Below, one piece after another: positions 24,587-33,620 of a stretch of DNA of 64,000 nucleotides. Where the stretch lies: contig JASNZV010000012.1 in NCBI GenBank assembly GCA_048499455.1, positions 62,001 through 126,000 of the forward strand. The letters are read 5' to 3'. The stretch's first letter is position 1; each line of letters starts with the position of its first letter. The position numbers and the translations under genes are program-made. The stretch comes from CFX5 sp023384495. Lineage in GTDB: Bacteria; Chloroflexota; Anaerolineae; Caldilineales; Caldilineaceae. A model generated the notes under the pieces. It was not told where the DNA came from. It did not search any database and was given only the letters and a program-made list of their open reading frames with translations.

Positions 24587-27511
24587 TCACGCTCCATCCC
24601 ACACCACGCGGAACCCGATGCTGGCGTAGCGGTTGCTGGGCGCGGCGTAGAAATTGCGCGAGGCGCAGCGCAACAGATGGCGCGAGTTGTAAAAGGCCCC
24701 GCCACGCAAGACGCGGCGTTCGTCTCCGTTCAGATCGTCGCTGACCTGGTATTCATAGCCGGCATAATTAGGCAGCCAGCGCGTGCTGCACCACTCCCAC
24801 ACATTGCCGGCCATGTCGGCCGCGCCGCACGCGGCGTCGCCCGCCGGGAAGATGCCCACCGCCGCCGCCCCGCCGATGCCGGCGTCGTTGAGGTTGCAGG
24901 CGCCGGCGCGAAAGTCATCCCCCCAGGGATAGAGCCGGCTGTCGGTGTGGCGCGCCGCCCGTTCCCACTCGGCTTCGCTGGGCAGGCGGATCGTGCGCCC
25001 GGTTGCCTCGCTCAGCCATGCGCAGAAGGCTACCGCCTCATACCACCCCACGCCCACTTGCGGGTGATTGGCAATTTGAACCGTGTGGTCATTCTCGCAT
25101 GGCCCGGAGACCTGTTGCTCGATGCGCCAGGCCCAACCGGCATCTGTCCAATAGCGCCGTTCCGTATAGCCGCCCGCCTTGACAAAGGCCTGGTACTGCG
25201 CCACGGTGATGGGGAAGCGGCTTAGCTGGTAGGGGCGGCGGATGAGCGTGCACAGAAAGCGGGGGCGTTCATTGTCGGCGGCGTAGGGGTCGCGGCCCTG
25301 GTTGCTGCCCATAAAAAAGGGGCCGGCGTCGACCGCGACCCAGTCGATGTCGGGCAGCTCCTCTTTGAGGCCGACACCGGGGCGGCCATCCCCAATCAGG
25401 CCGAGGGTGCGGCCCGCCAGCGCACGGTCGACGGCGGCGAGTTGTCCGCTGCTTACTAGCGCTTCGAGCCAGCCGCGCACAGCGCCCAGCACAGCCAGGT
25501 TGTCGCGGTCGAACACGGGGTTGATGCGATGGTGGATTTCGGTTTCCACGAGCGCCTGACCGGCGAGCAGCGCCGCCCACCACTCGCGTTCGGTGGCGGT
25601 GGCGACGGCTTCCGGCGTGCAGGGCTGGGCAACGAGTTTGCTGACCAGTGTCCACGCTGCATAGGGTGCGCCGCGCGCTGCTTTGGCGGCGGCCAGCAGC
25701 AGCACTTCGCGCCAGCGCTCCGGCTCGTCATAGACCAGTTGCACCAACAGCCCAGGAAAACTGCGTTCGGTGAGATGCCGCGCGGCCAGATATTCCTGAA
25801 ATGTCCGGTGGGGAAAGCTGTAGACGCCCTCGCCCTTGTTGGTGAGCAGGCCGGCGCGATCGCGGATATATTCTAGCACCCGGGCGGGGCGCATGTCGGG
25901 GTCATCGGTGGCGCCGAGCAGGGCGGCCACCAGGCGACCTTCGGCGATGTCTGCGGCGCCGGTGGTTTCGCGCTGGCCGGCGTGGACATCAAAGGCCAGC
26001 GTTTCCAGTGCCTTGCGCACCATGGATTGGGGGGCGCGCAACCATTCGGCCATGCTCTCGATCTGGAGCGCCGCCTGGCCGGCCCGGTCGTGGATGATCT
26101 TGGGGCGTTCCCAAATGTCCAACAGCAGTTCGACGCTCTCTTCGTATAGTTGTTCGCGATCGTCGGGGAGGCTGCCACCGCGCCAGGCGTGCAGCGAAGC
26201 CATGAGTGTCAGCAAGAGTGGCCGCCCGGCCAGCTCTCGCAGGTGCAGATTTTGCTTGATGGCCTGGATGAGGATCGACGCGCGGCCTTGGGCTTCGCTC
26301 TCCCCCATGCCCTTGCGCATTTGCGCCATGTGGCCATACCACTTGTTGACAAAGGTCTCGGCCTGGTCGGCCCGGAAGGGGGCCAGCACGGCTTCGGCAA
26401 AGCCGGGCAGACGCCATTCCTGGCGCTGATAGGCATAGGTGCGGCTTGTCAGCAGGATGCGCACCCGCGGAAACTGGCGGCGGAAATCGAGCACGGCCTG
26501 TTTTACCGTCTCGCGGCGATGTTGCGCCTCGGGTACCTCGTCAAGCCCGTCCAGGATCAATAGACCGCCTTCCTCAAGCAGGTGTTGGCGCAGCAGCGGC
26601 GCAAAGTCGGCCAGGCTTTGCCCCATCTGTTCGGTGATGTGCGCCCAGAGCAGATCGCCGGGGCGGCCCGCCGGCTGTGTTTCCAGATTGGCGGCAAAGG
26701 TGCGCAACACCACCCGCACAGGCAAGAGCGCGCCTTGGGTCCACCCTTCGCCAAGGCAATCGAGGCTGGTGTCTTCGAGACCCAAGATCTCGCCGGCCAG
26801 ACAGAGGGTCAAGAAGCTGGCAAAGGTCGTCTTGCCCGAGCCAGGGTCGCCCAAGAGCGCAGCATAGGGCGCGCCGTTGACAAAGGCCAGCGCCGATTGC
26901 CGTTCGCGCTCGGCCATCTCCATATAGTCGCGGTGCCCCCGATGTTCGAGCTTGCGCCGGTCCATGGGGGTGGCATGGAGCGTATCGAGCGCGGTATAGA
27001 CAGCCGCCAGCTCGATCCGGCTCTGTTCCGGCTCATGCGCTATTTTGCGGTCGATGCCGGCCAGATCCAGCGTGCCGCTATCCAATACCACCTGATTCAG
27101 ATACGTCCATAAGAGTTCTTTGGGGTCGACATAGCCAGCATCAGGCGGGGCCTGAAAGATTGCGGAGCGGATGTTGAGCGTTTCGACGGCGCCGTAGTAG
27201 GTGGCGCCGTCGCCAGTAATCACCACATTGTCATAGAGATCATGGCCGGCTGCCACCGTGCGTTCCATGGCGCCGAGGGTGGATTCACGGTGCGCTTGTT
27301 CCTGCAGGCGTCGACTGAGAAGCTCAACCTGGCGCTGCATGGCGGCCATCTGGGCCAGCAATTGTTCGCGCGTTGGTTCGTGACCGGGTTCAGGGGGGGG
27401 ACGCCGCCCAAGCAACCTGCGCAAGTGGCGTGGGATGAGACGGGGTAGCGATTCGCCGTCTGCCGGCTCTTCGGTGCGGGTGCGTCTTGGTGTGGGGAAG
27501 CTGTTCGTCAT
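24587..27511 (-). CDS. NACHT NTPase-FGE-sulfatase fusion protein
   Basis: The product has 974 aa; AAGGGAGG precedes the ATG. A short coiled coil (~48-75) leads to an N-terminal domain, then a NACHT core with Walker A GDPGSGKT (221-228) and Walker B LLILDGLDEV (~317-326), sensor LLTSRTYAYQ and helical LLLTLMASLH. From ~720 an FGE domain follows (GPFFMGSNQGRDP, TVAQYQAFV, LPSEAEWERAAR, MAGNVWEW) and ends in VLRGGAFYNSRHLLRCASRN...IGFRVV. The end aligns with the DGR variable region, but its DNA is too different from the TR at 6457 to be a product of it. It is the full-length counterpart of the partial protein at 1-1788. A defence/STAND role is inferred. Confidence 0.87.
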   Translation of the reverse strand: MTNSFPTPRRTRTEEPADGESLPRLIPRHLRRLLGRRPPPEPGHEPTREQLLAQMAAMQRQVELLSRRLQEQAHRESTLGAMERTVAAGHDLYDNVVITGDGATYYGAVETLNIRSAIFQAPPDAGYVDPKELLWTYLNQVVLDSGTLDLAGIDRKIAHEPEQSRIELAAVYTALDTLHATPMDRRKLEHRGHRDYMEMAERERQSALAFVNGAPYAALLGDPGSGKTTFASFLTLCLAGEILGLEDTSLDCLGEGWTQGALLPVRVVLRTFAANLETQPAGRPGDLLWAHITEQMGQSLADFAPLLRQHLLEEGGLLILDGLDEVPEAQHRRETVKQAVLDFRRQFPRVRILLTSRTYAYQRQEWRLPGFAEAVLAPFRADQAETFVNKWYGHMAQMRKGMGESEAQGRASILIQAIKQNLHLRELAGRPLLLTLMASLHAWRGGSLPDDREQLYEESVELLLDIWERPKIIHDRAGQAALQIESMAEWLRAPQSMVRKALETLAFDVHAGQRETTGAADIAEGRLVAALLGATDDPDMRPARVLEYIRDRAGLLTNKGEGVYSFPHRTFQEYLAARHLTERSFPGLLVQLVYDEPERWREVLLLAAAKAARGAPYAAWTLVSKLVAQPCTPEAVATATEREWWAALLAGQALVETEIHHRINPVFDRDNLAVLGAVRGWLEALVSSGQLAAVDRALAGRTLGLIGDGRPGVGLKEELPDIDWVAVDAGPFFMGSNQGRDPYAADNERPRFLCTLIRRPYQLSRFPITVAQYQAFVKAGGYTERRYWTDAGWAWRIEQQVSGPCENDHTVQIANHPQVGVGWYEAVAFCAWLSEATGRTIRLPSEAEWERAARHTDSRLYPWGDDFRAGACNLNDAGIGGAAAVGIFPAGDAACGAADMAGNVWEWCSTRWLPNYAGYEYQVSDDLNGDERRVLRGGAFYNSRHLLRCASRNFYAAPSNRYASIGFRVVWDGA

Positions 27512-27931
27512 TGAATGCCTCCTTCCCTTGGTTGGTGACGAACGTGAGCAGCGGCCTATGCGGGCTTACAGAAGCCTGACAGTTCCCGCAGTGATGCTGT
27601 TGTGTCTACAACGTATGAGCCGCGCCAAGAGTTCGCCAGAGCACACCCACGGAGGCGAAGCGTATAGAAACGGAGCGAATCGGGTCTCACTTTCTTAAGG
27701 TCAGTTTGACGAGATTGCCTGCCCAATGCTATACTTTTTCGTGGCTACACTCACTGTGACCGTGCATTTTGCTGTCGGGGTGGGCGGCCACAAGGTCGCC
27801 GCCACGGTTGTGAACGTTCCGAGATCGACCAGGAAACAACAGTGTACGCCTCCGGATGTTGAATCCCCCTGCCGAGAAGCCTCGCCCACATAGACGATTC
27901 ACACCCAAGCATTATCACTTCGGAGAAAGAA
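27512..27931. promoter_or_regulatory. Divergent intergenic region
   Basis: 420 bp between the NACHT-FGE gene (minus) and the binding-protein gene (plus). It must hold both promoters. I see no clear -35/-10 pair, hairpin or small gene; GGAGAAAGA just before 27932 is the ribosome site of the plus gene. Confidence 0.3.
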
Positions 27932-29374
27932 GTGCAGGCACCCAAACCGCGCACGGAAAAGCCCGTAGGCTTTGTCGTACTGATCGTTGTGGCGGCTGTT
28001 TGGGTCGCCAGCTGTGGACGGGCCACCCCGACCCTCATGCCCACGACGATGTCGACAGAGCCGGCAACGCCTGCCCCACTTCAGGCGATTGAGGTGACAC
28101 GCGTGGTTGAGCGGGTGGTGACCGCTACCCCCGCACCGACGCCCCCCGCCTGTGTGCGAGGAAATCTTGCGGATGCGCGCGAAGTGGTGATTGGCGCGCT
28201 GGTTCCGTTGTCTAGGCCGGGCGCCATCCTCACGGGCTTTGCCATGCAGGCCGCCCTGAGCATTGCCGTGGATGACCTGAACATGGCGGGCGGGATCGCC
28301 GGCAAGCCGGTGCGCCTGGTGACCTATGATACCGCCAATTCGCCGGAACTGGGCGCCCTCTACGCAGAGCGTCTCATCGCGTTGGATTGCGCCGCAGTTT
28401 TGGTTGGCGTGCATCACGTGCAGGTGGGCATGGCCGTGAAAGAGGTTGCCCACCGTCTGCAGACACCGTTGATCATCTCTGCGGTGATGGCGGATGAGCT
28501 CACGGCAGACCGCTATCCCGAGGTTTTTCGGATTAGCCCCACGTGGACGATGCTGGCGCAAGCGCCGGCCCAGTGGTTGGCGGAGGTGGGTGATTACAAC
28601 GGAGACGATGACCGTTTTGTGGTCATGGTGACGGACAACGCCAGCGACAGCCTTACACACACCGAACGGGTCAGCGGGTGGCTGGGCGCGGCTGGTTTTG
28701 TTGTCGAGAGCCTCACGGTTGACTTGCCGGCCAACGATTTTTCGCCCGTCATTGCGCGCATCGTCGCCATGGAACATGTGCCGGACGCTATCTTTTTGGG
28801 CGTCCCCGGGGACACCGTTTTCCGATTGCAACAGCAGATGCTGGCCGCTGGTGTGGGTCCACAGCAGCGTACGCTGCTCATCACCAACAGCAGCGCCTTG
28901 CATGACGCCGCGTTCTGGGCCCAGGCGCCCGACGGTGTATTTACGGTGATGTCACGGATTGGACCGTGGCCGTCGACCACGTCAGCGTTGGGCCTGCAAT
29001 TTGCCGAAAAGTATCGAGGCTACTTTGACCGGTGGCCCGACATGCACTCCTTTGCGGCCTACGATGCCGTGCGCCTGGCTGCCGACAGTATCGAACGCGC
29101 TGGCAGTCTGGCCCCGGACGTGATTATCACGGCGTTGGAAGAGAGCGATGTCGTGCTGGCGGCGGGCCGCTATCGCTTTCCCTATGGGGCAGCCAATCCG
29201 CCCGACGACCCGGCATTGCCGGCGCACGTCTGGCATCAATGGCTGGATGCGCCGATGCTCTACCTCCAGTATACCGAGCCGGGGCAGTCGTCGATTGCCG
29301 CGCCGGTGATATGGCCGCCTTCGTTGCGCACGGTCGATACGCCGGTGCTCAGCCAGCCAGCGACGCGCCGCTGA
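27932..29374 (+). CDS. Branched-chain amino-acid-type ABC substrate-binding lipoprotein
   Basis: The product has 480 aa from a GTG with GGAGA upstream. Signal peptide and lipobox: GFVVLIVVAAVWVASC. The mature part has the two-lobed Peripl_BP_6 fold (VVIGALVPLSRPGAILTGF, VDDLNMAGGIAGKPVRLVTYDT). It binds a small ligand outside the membrane. No ABC permease is adjacent, so it may feed a remote importer or act as a sensor. Confidence 0.8.
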   Translation: MQAPKPRTEKPVGFVVLIVVAAVWVASCGRATPTLMPTTMSTEPATPAPLQAIEVTRVVERVVTATPAPTPPACVRGNLADAREVVIGALVPLSRPGAILTGFAMQAALSIAVDDLNMAGGIAGKPVRLVTYDTANSPELGALYAERLIALDCAAVLVGVHHVQVGMAVKEVAHRLQTPLIISAVMADELTADRYPEVFRISPTWTMLAQAPAQWLAEVGDYNGDDDRFVVMVTDNASDSLTHTERVSGWLGAAGFVVESLTVDLPANDFSPVIARIVAMEHVPDAIFLGVPGDTVFRLQQQMLAAGVGPQQRTLLITNSSALHDAAFWAQAPDGVFTVMSRIGPWPSTTSALGLQFAEKYRGYFDRWPDMHSFAAYDAVRLAADSIERAGSLAPDVIITALEESDVVLAAGRYRFPYGAANPPDDPALPAHVWHQWLDAPMLYLQYTEPGQSSIAAPVIWPPSLRTVDTPVLSQPATRR

Positions 29375-29464
29375 CAGATCGCCCGCGTGTCACGGCCCCG
29401 CCCCCTTGCTACCCACCGTTTTCAGCGCGCGCCGAAGCGCGCTTGCAAAGCAACTGTAACTTGG

Positions 29465-30631
29465 TTAACGGAGCCTGATCTGCTGGCCGATCTGGAGAAG
29501 TGTATCTTCGCTGAATCCGTTGAGGTTCAGCAGGGTTTGCCAATCCAACCCATGGCGGATGGCAATGCCGAGGATGGTGTCACCGGGTTGCACGGTGTAA
29601 TACGTGTGGCTTGCGGTCGAAGGGGCTGCGGCAGGGATAAAGCCGGTGGGCTGTGAAGGGGCTGGCTGTGCGCCGGCTGGAGTTGCCTGCTCGGGAATCC
29701 TGAGTTGTTGGCCGATTTGGAGCAGGTCATGCTCGCCGAGGCCATTCGCAGCGGCCAGGGTTTGCCATGTCAGGTTGTGACGCAGAGCAATCCCCAACAG
29801 AGTGTCACCGGGCTTTACCAGGTAGGCGCCGCCCTGTTGTTCGTTGCCGGCAAAGGCGCTTGTGGCCGTCGTCTTTTCTGCGACCGCCGGGCCACCCACG
29901 TTCTCAACGCCAGGCAGCCGCAGAACCTGTCCGATCTGGAGCAGTGTATCCTCGCGCAGGCGATTTTCAGTGGCGATGCTCGTCCAATCAATGCCATAGC
30001 GCGCTGCAATGGCGATGAGTGTGTCGCCGGGCTGAATGGTGTAGTCGATCGCGCCATTGGCCACCTGCCGAACATTGGCGACAGCCACCTCCGGCGTCAT
30101 GCCCCCTTCCACCCCGTCACCCGCCGTAAAGACGGTCACGTAAATGGTGCGCCCAGACGACAACACACCGACACCGACGCCAAATTCCTGCCAACGGGGG
30201 TTGAGAATGTTAACACGGTGGATCCAATCGTTCATCCACCAGGTCATGGCGCCCTCGGGGCTGGTGGCGTTGACCCAGTTCTCACTGGCCCACCCACCCG
30301 ACGAATAGCCGATGCGTTGCACACGTTGGCGGACATTGCTGCCATCGCTGCCCACATGGCCATAGGCGCCGCCGCCCACAATATCATTGACATGATTTTG
30401 CGCGGCCAGGGTCAACAGAGGGTGCAGCGCAAGCGGATGCAAACCCGCCTCAGCGCGCCGTTGATTGACCGCTTGCGCAACGGTTTGCCCCTCAGCCGTC
30501 AACTGGCCAAACGGGTCTGGATGTTCGTCGGCAAGGGCATGCGCTGGGTAGAAGAGAAGCAGAACAATGACCGGCGCCACAATGCGCCAACAGGCCCTCA
30601 ATGGATGGTGATCCGGCTTCATGGTCGCCAT
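29465..30631 (-). CDS. Secreted CAP/SCP-domain protein with three LysM repeats
   Basis: About 388 aa from the ATG at 30631 (ATG at 30622 is equally possible). Signal peptide RIVAPVIVLLLFYPAHALA. A CAP domain (~30-170: QRRAEAGLHPLALHP, HVGSDGSNVRQRV) precedes three LysM modules, each beginning with a pattern like QPGDTLIAIAARYGIDW or KPGDTLLGIALRHNLTW, separated by Pro/Ala linkers. It likely binds peptidoglycan in the wall. Confidence 0.87.
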   Translation of the reverse strand: MATMKPDHHPLRACWRIVAPVIVLLLFYPAHALADEHPDPFGQLTAEGQTVAQAVNQRRAEAGLHPLALHPLLTLAAQNHVNDIVGGGAYGHVGSDGSNVRQRVQRIGYSSGGWASENWVNATSPEGAMTWWMNDWIHRVNILNPRWQEFGVGVGVLSSGRTIYVTVFTAGDGVEGGMTPEVAVANVRQVANGAIDYTIQPGDTLIAIAARYGIDWTSIATENRLREDTLLQIGQVLRLPGVENVGGPAVAEKTTATSAFAGNEQQGGAYLVKPGDTLLGIALRHNLTWQTLAAANGLGEHDLLQIGQQLRIPEQATPAGAQPAPSQPTGFIPAAAPSTASHTYYTVQPGDTILGIAIRHGLDWQTLLNLNGFSEDTLLQIGQQIRLR

Positions 30632-30942
30632 CCTATCAGAACTGTCAGATTCTGACAAACTGCGTTTGGCTCCAATGTATGATTTACGGCCAAACTTACA
30701 AAGTTTATCAGTTTGGGATAGCACTTGTCGGCTTTCATTCAGACCGTTTCCCTACGCACGCGGGCAGCCGCGCCATTCGTCATGATAAGCAGTGGCTGCG
30801 ACCATTCCTCGCTGTCAGAACCGATTTCATTCGTTGCTCATGCGGCCAGGCGGCAACGCCAAGCCGGCAAAGTATCGCCCAGTCAGTAAAGTATCGTGTA
30901 GCGTATTTGCCTTGCCCTTTACCTCTGGTTACAATAGGCGGC

Positions 30943-32484
30943 ATGGCCCACACTCCACCGCGTGGCAGGCTGCCCGATCGCCATCACCTGTTTCAACCAG
31001 CCGACCGAGCCGACGAAGGGAGTCAACTCGATTGGGAGTTTGGCGATCTCGCGCCGGCGGCGCTGATCGACGTCAAGCCGTCGCACGCCACTGACCGTCC
31101 GCAGTTGATGCCGCGCCCGTCACCCGAATTGCTCGATCCGCGTGAGCCCAAAGGATCCGCAGCGGCCAGGGCGCGCGCGGCAAGCCCGCTTGCCTCGGCA
31201 TTTCGGAGCGGCGACGCCGAAGCGCGTGTGGCCATGTTGCGCCGCGTGCTCGACGACGCGCTGGACGACTGGTGGAGCGACAACGAACTGCCTTCGCCGT
31301 CGCTCTTGCGTGATGGCCTTTTGGCGCTGGAGGCCGGCCATGACCTGGATGAGGGCCACCGCACGCTCTTGCTACGCGCCGCACTCAGCCATCGCAAGGG
31401 GGTGCTCACCGCGCTGCGGTATCAGACCGATGGGGACCGCACCGCGTTTTTGCTCAAAGACGCCGTGCTCAACGTCTGGTCGCCGCTTTCCCCGGAGTTG
31501 CTCTGGCGTCTGCGCAGGGAGGACGAGCACAGCGGGGCGTGGGCCAAAGAACTGGCGCGCGAGCTTCAAGATGAGTTGAATGTGGTTGAGGGTGTCCAAC
31601 ATCAACTGGCCGAGCGCGCCTTGGCCGCTCTGCGCAGCCGGCGGCCCCCCACCCCCAACACAGGAGCGCAGACCGAGCGTGGGCTTGAACTTGTCTTGCG
31701 CCCCGTCTTGCTCGTCAAAGACCCTGCCACATGGGGGCGATATTGGTCGCCGGGGCGCGCCGTGATCGTGTTGTTGGTTACGCTGCTTGTGCTCATCGGC
31801 CCTATGCGACCGGGCCGCACGGCTGGCTCCGGTCTGCTGAGCATTCCTGGCGGGGAATACACGTTGGCGACAGTCGATGCGAATGGCGAGCAGTTGTCGT
31901 CCGCCATGACGACGGTGACGCTTGAGGCATTCGCCATTGATCGGACGGAGGTGACCAATCGCAACTACCGCCAGTGTGTGTTGGTGGGCGAGTGCGATCC
32001 TCCCCATACGCCGGCCAGCGCCACCCGTCCCGACTATTTCGACAACCCGATCTACGACGCGCATCCTGTGGTCAACGTGACCTGGGGAGGGGCGCAGCAA
32101 TTCTGTCGCTGGCTGGGCAAGCGCTTACCCACTGCCGATGAATGGACGGTGGCGGCCAGCATTGCGCCTGTCAGCGGGCGTCAATTTCGTTACCCCTGGG
32201 GAGATCTCTACGAACCGCAACTGGCCAACGTGCGCGAGACCCGAATCGGCGACACGCGCCCAGTCGCCGTCGATTATCCAAAGGGAATTAGCCCGTGGGG
32301 CGCGGCGGATATGGCCGGCAATGTAGCTGAATGGACGGCGACCAGCAACGGCGACGGGTATGTGATCAAAGGTGGTTCGTTTGTGGATGGCGCACTAGGT
32401 GTCCACCTGGCGGCCCAGCAGAGCGCGCCGCCTGCCAGCGCCACCGCCACAATCGGCTTTCGGTGCGCCGCTGACTTGCCTTGA
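30943..32484 (+). CDS. Membrane-anchored FGE-sulfatase-like protein
   Basis: The product has 513 aa from the ATG at 30943; the frame is open upstream but without homology. The N-terminal ~250 residues are helical and charged. A membrane segment (~268-287, AVIVLLVTLLVLIG) is followed by an FGE domain (GLLSIPGGEYTLA, IDRTEVTNRNYRQCV, LPTADEWTVAAS, MAGNVAEW, IKGGSF, TIGFRCA). The end does not resemble the DGR VR at the DNA level. The ~310-bp stretch upstream, divergent from the LysM gene, holds no clear feature. Confidence 0.77.
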   Translation: MAHTPPRGRLPDRHHLFQPADRADEGSQLDWEFGDLAPAALIDVKPSHATDRPQLMPRPSPELLDPREPKGSAAARARAASPLASAFRSGDAEARVAMLRRVLDDALDDWWSDNELPSPSLLRDGLLALEAGHDLDEGHRTLLLRAALSHRKGVLTALRYQTDGDRTAFLLKDAVLNVWSPLSPELLWRLRREDEHSGAWAKELARELQDELNVVEGVQHQLAERALAALRSRRPPTPNTGAQTERGLELVLRPVLLVKDPATWGRYWSPGRAVIVLLVTLLVLIGPMRPGRTAGSGLLSIPGGEYTLATVDANGEQLSSAMTTVTLEAFAIDRTEVTNRNYRQCVLVGECDPPHTPASATRPDYFDNPIYDAHPVVNVTWGGAQQFCRWLGKRLPTADEWTVAASIAPVSGRQFRYPWGDLYEPQLANVRETRIGDTRPVAVDYPKGISPWGAADMAGNVAEWTATSNGDGYVIKGGSFVDGALGVHLAAQQSAPPASATATIGFRCAADLP

Positions 32485-32558
32485 CGGACCTGGTGCGATG
32501 GAACTTGTGCATAACTTTTTGAATGGAATGAACAGAATAGCGTAAGCGACACAAACTC

Positions 32559-33431
32559 ATGACCGAACAAAAACTTGATGTGGAAACCCTTGACCTGTCG
32601 GCTGAACTCGAATTTGCCATCAAGACGGCGCGTGAGGCAGCGACCATTGTGAACACCTTCTATGTGGGCTCGTCGGAAGTCCGCTACAAATCAGAGAATG
32701 AACCGGTGACAGAGGCAGACCGCTCGGCCAACCAGCATATTCTGGCGCGGATTGAGGCGCACTTTCCCAACGATGGAGTGCTCTCGGAAGAATCCAAAGA
32801 TGACTTCTTGCGTCTGCAAAAGGACCGCGTGTGGATTGTTGACCCCCTCGATGGCACCAAAGAGTTCATTGCCCGCAATGGTGAATTTTCGATTATGATT
32901 GGGCTGGCCATTCATGGCAAGGCGGTGATGGGGGTTGTGATGCAGCCCGACCCGGGCCTCATCTACGCCGGCGCCATCAACCAGCCCGCCTATCTTCTTG
33001 AAGCGGGTGAACGGATCGAACTGCATGTGAGCGACACCGACCAGCCCAGCAAAATGGTGCTGGTGACCAGCCGGAGCCATCGACCGCAGATTGTGGACAA
33101 AATGTGCAAGACATTGCGCGTCAGCCGCGAGCGTATCAGCGGCAGTGTGGGGCTCAAAGTGGGCATCATCGCCCGCAACCTGGCCGACTTCTATGTACAC
33201 CCCAGCCCCGGTTGCAAGGAGTGGGATCTATGCGCCCCAGCCGCGCTGATCGAAGCCGCCGGCGGCGTAATCACCGACTGCTGGGGCCAGCCACTCCGTT
33301 TCAACCAACGCGACGTGCGGGCGCACAATGGCCTTATCGCCAGCAATGGGCAGGCGCACGCCGAGATCGTGGAGGCGGTGGCGCGCATCTGCGAAGAATC
33401 CGGCTACAATCAGGATGATGGCTTCTGGTAG
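32559..33431 (+). CDS. Inositol monophosphatase-family phosphatase, CysQ-like
   Basis: The product has 290 aa. Metal-site motifs: EPVTEADRSAN, LSEES (the E of the second motif), VDPLDGTKEF and EWDLCAPAALIEAAGG. DPLDGTKEF is typical of CysQ, which hydrolyses 3'-phosphoadenosine 5'-phosphate; inositol or fructose bisphosphate are alternatives. It is cytoplasmic, without a signal. It stands alone after the FGE gene. Confidence 0.85.
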   Translation: MTEQKLDVETLDLSAELEFAIKTAREAATIVNTFYVGSSEVRYKSENEPVTEADRSANQHILARIEAHFPNDGVLSEESKDDFLRLQKDRVWIVDPLDGTKEFIARNGEFSIMIGLAIHGKAVMGVVMQPDPGLIYAGAINQPAYLLEAGERIELHVSDTDQPSKMVLVTSRSHRPQIVDKMCKTLRVSRERISGSVGLKVGIIARNLADFYVHPSPGCKEWDLCAPAALIEAAGGVITDCWGQPLRFNQRDVRAHNGLIASNGQAHAEIVEAVARICEESGYNQDDGFW

Positions 33432-33540
33432 GCTCGACTTTGTACAACAGTCTTGATGCGCCGACCAGAGCGCATGCCCTGCTGAATCGCCTTTTCGCAC
33501 GTCACGGCGAAACCCAGATGTCTCAATAACCAAGACCTGT

Positions 33541-33608
33541 CGGGGCGAATCGTCGGACGACCGCAAGGGTCGCCCCGTCAGGAATGTACAAAGACAGGAA
33601 TGTACAAA
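33541..33608 (+). repeat. Hairpin and 16-bp tandem repeat before cell-wall gene
   Basis: An inverted repeat CGGGGCGA/TCGCCCCG (33541-33548 and 33570-33577) is followed by two copies of CAGGAATGTACAAA at 33579-33592 and 33595-33608. The second copy runs into the ribosome site of the next gene and may affect translation. Confidence 0.5.
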
Positions 33609-33620
33609 AAGGAGCCCGCA

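Noticed and set aside
24600..24720. C-terminus of the second NACHT-FGE gene as a third VR of the local TR
   Set aside because: The protein motif aligns, but the DNA differs from the TR at many C, G and T positions, including the otherwise invariant flank, so it was not written from this template.
31850..32484. FGE domain at 30943-32484 as a DGR target
   Set aside because: Its C-terminal DNA shows no resemblance to the TR or VRs and no tail repeat follows it.
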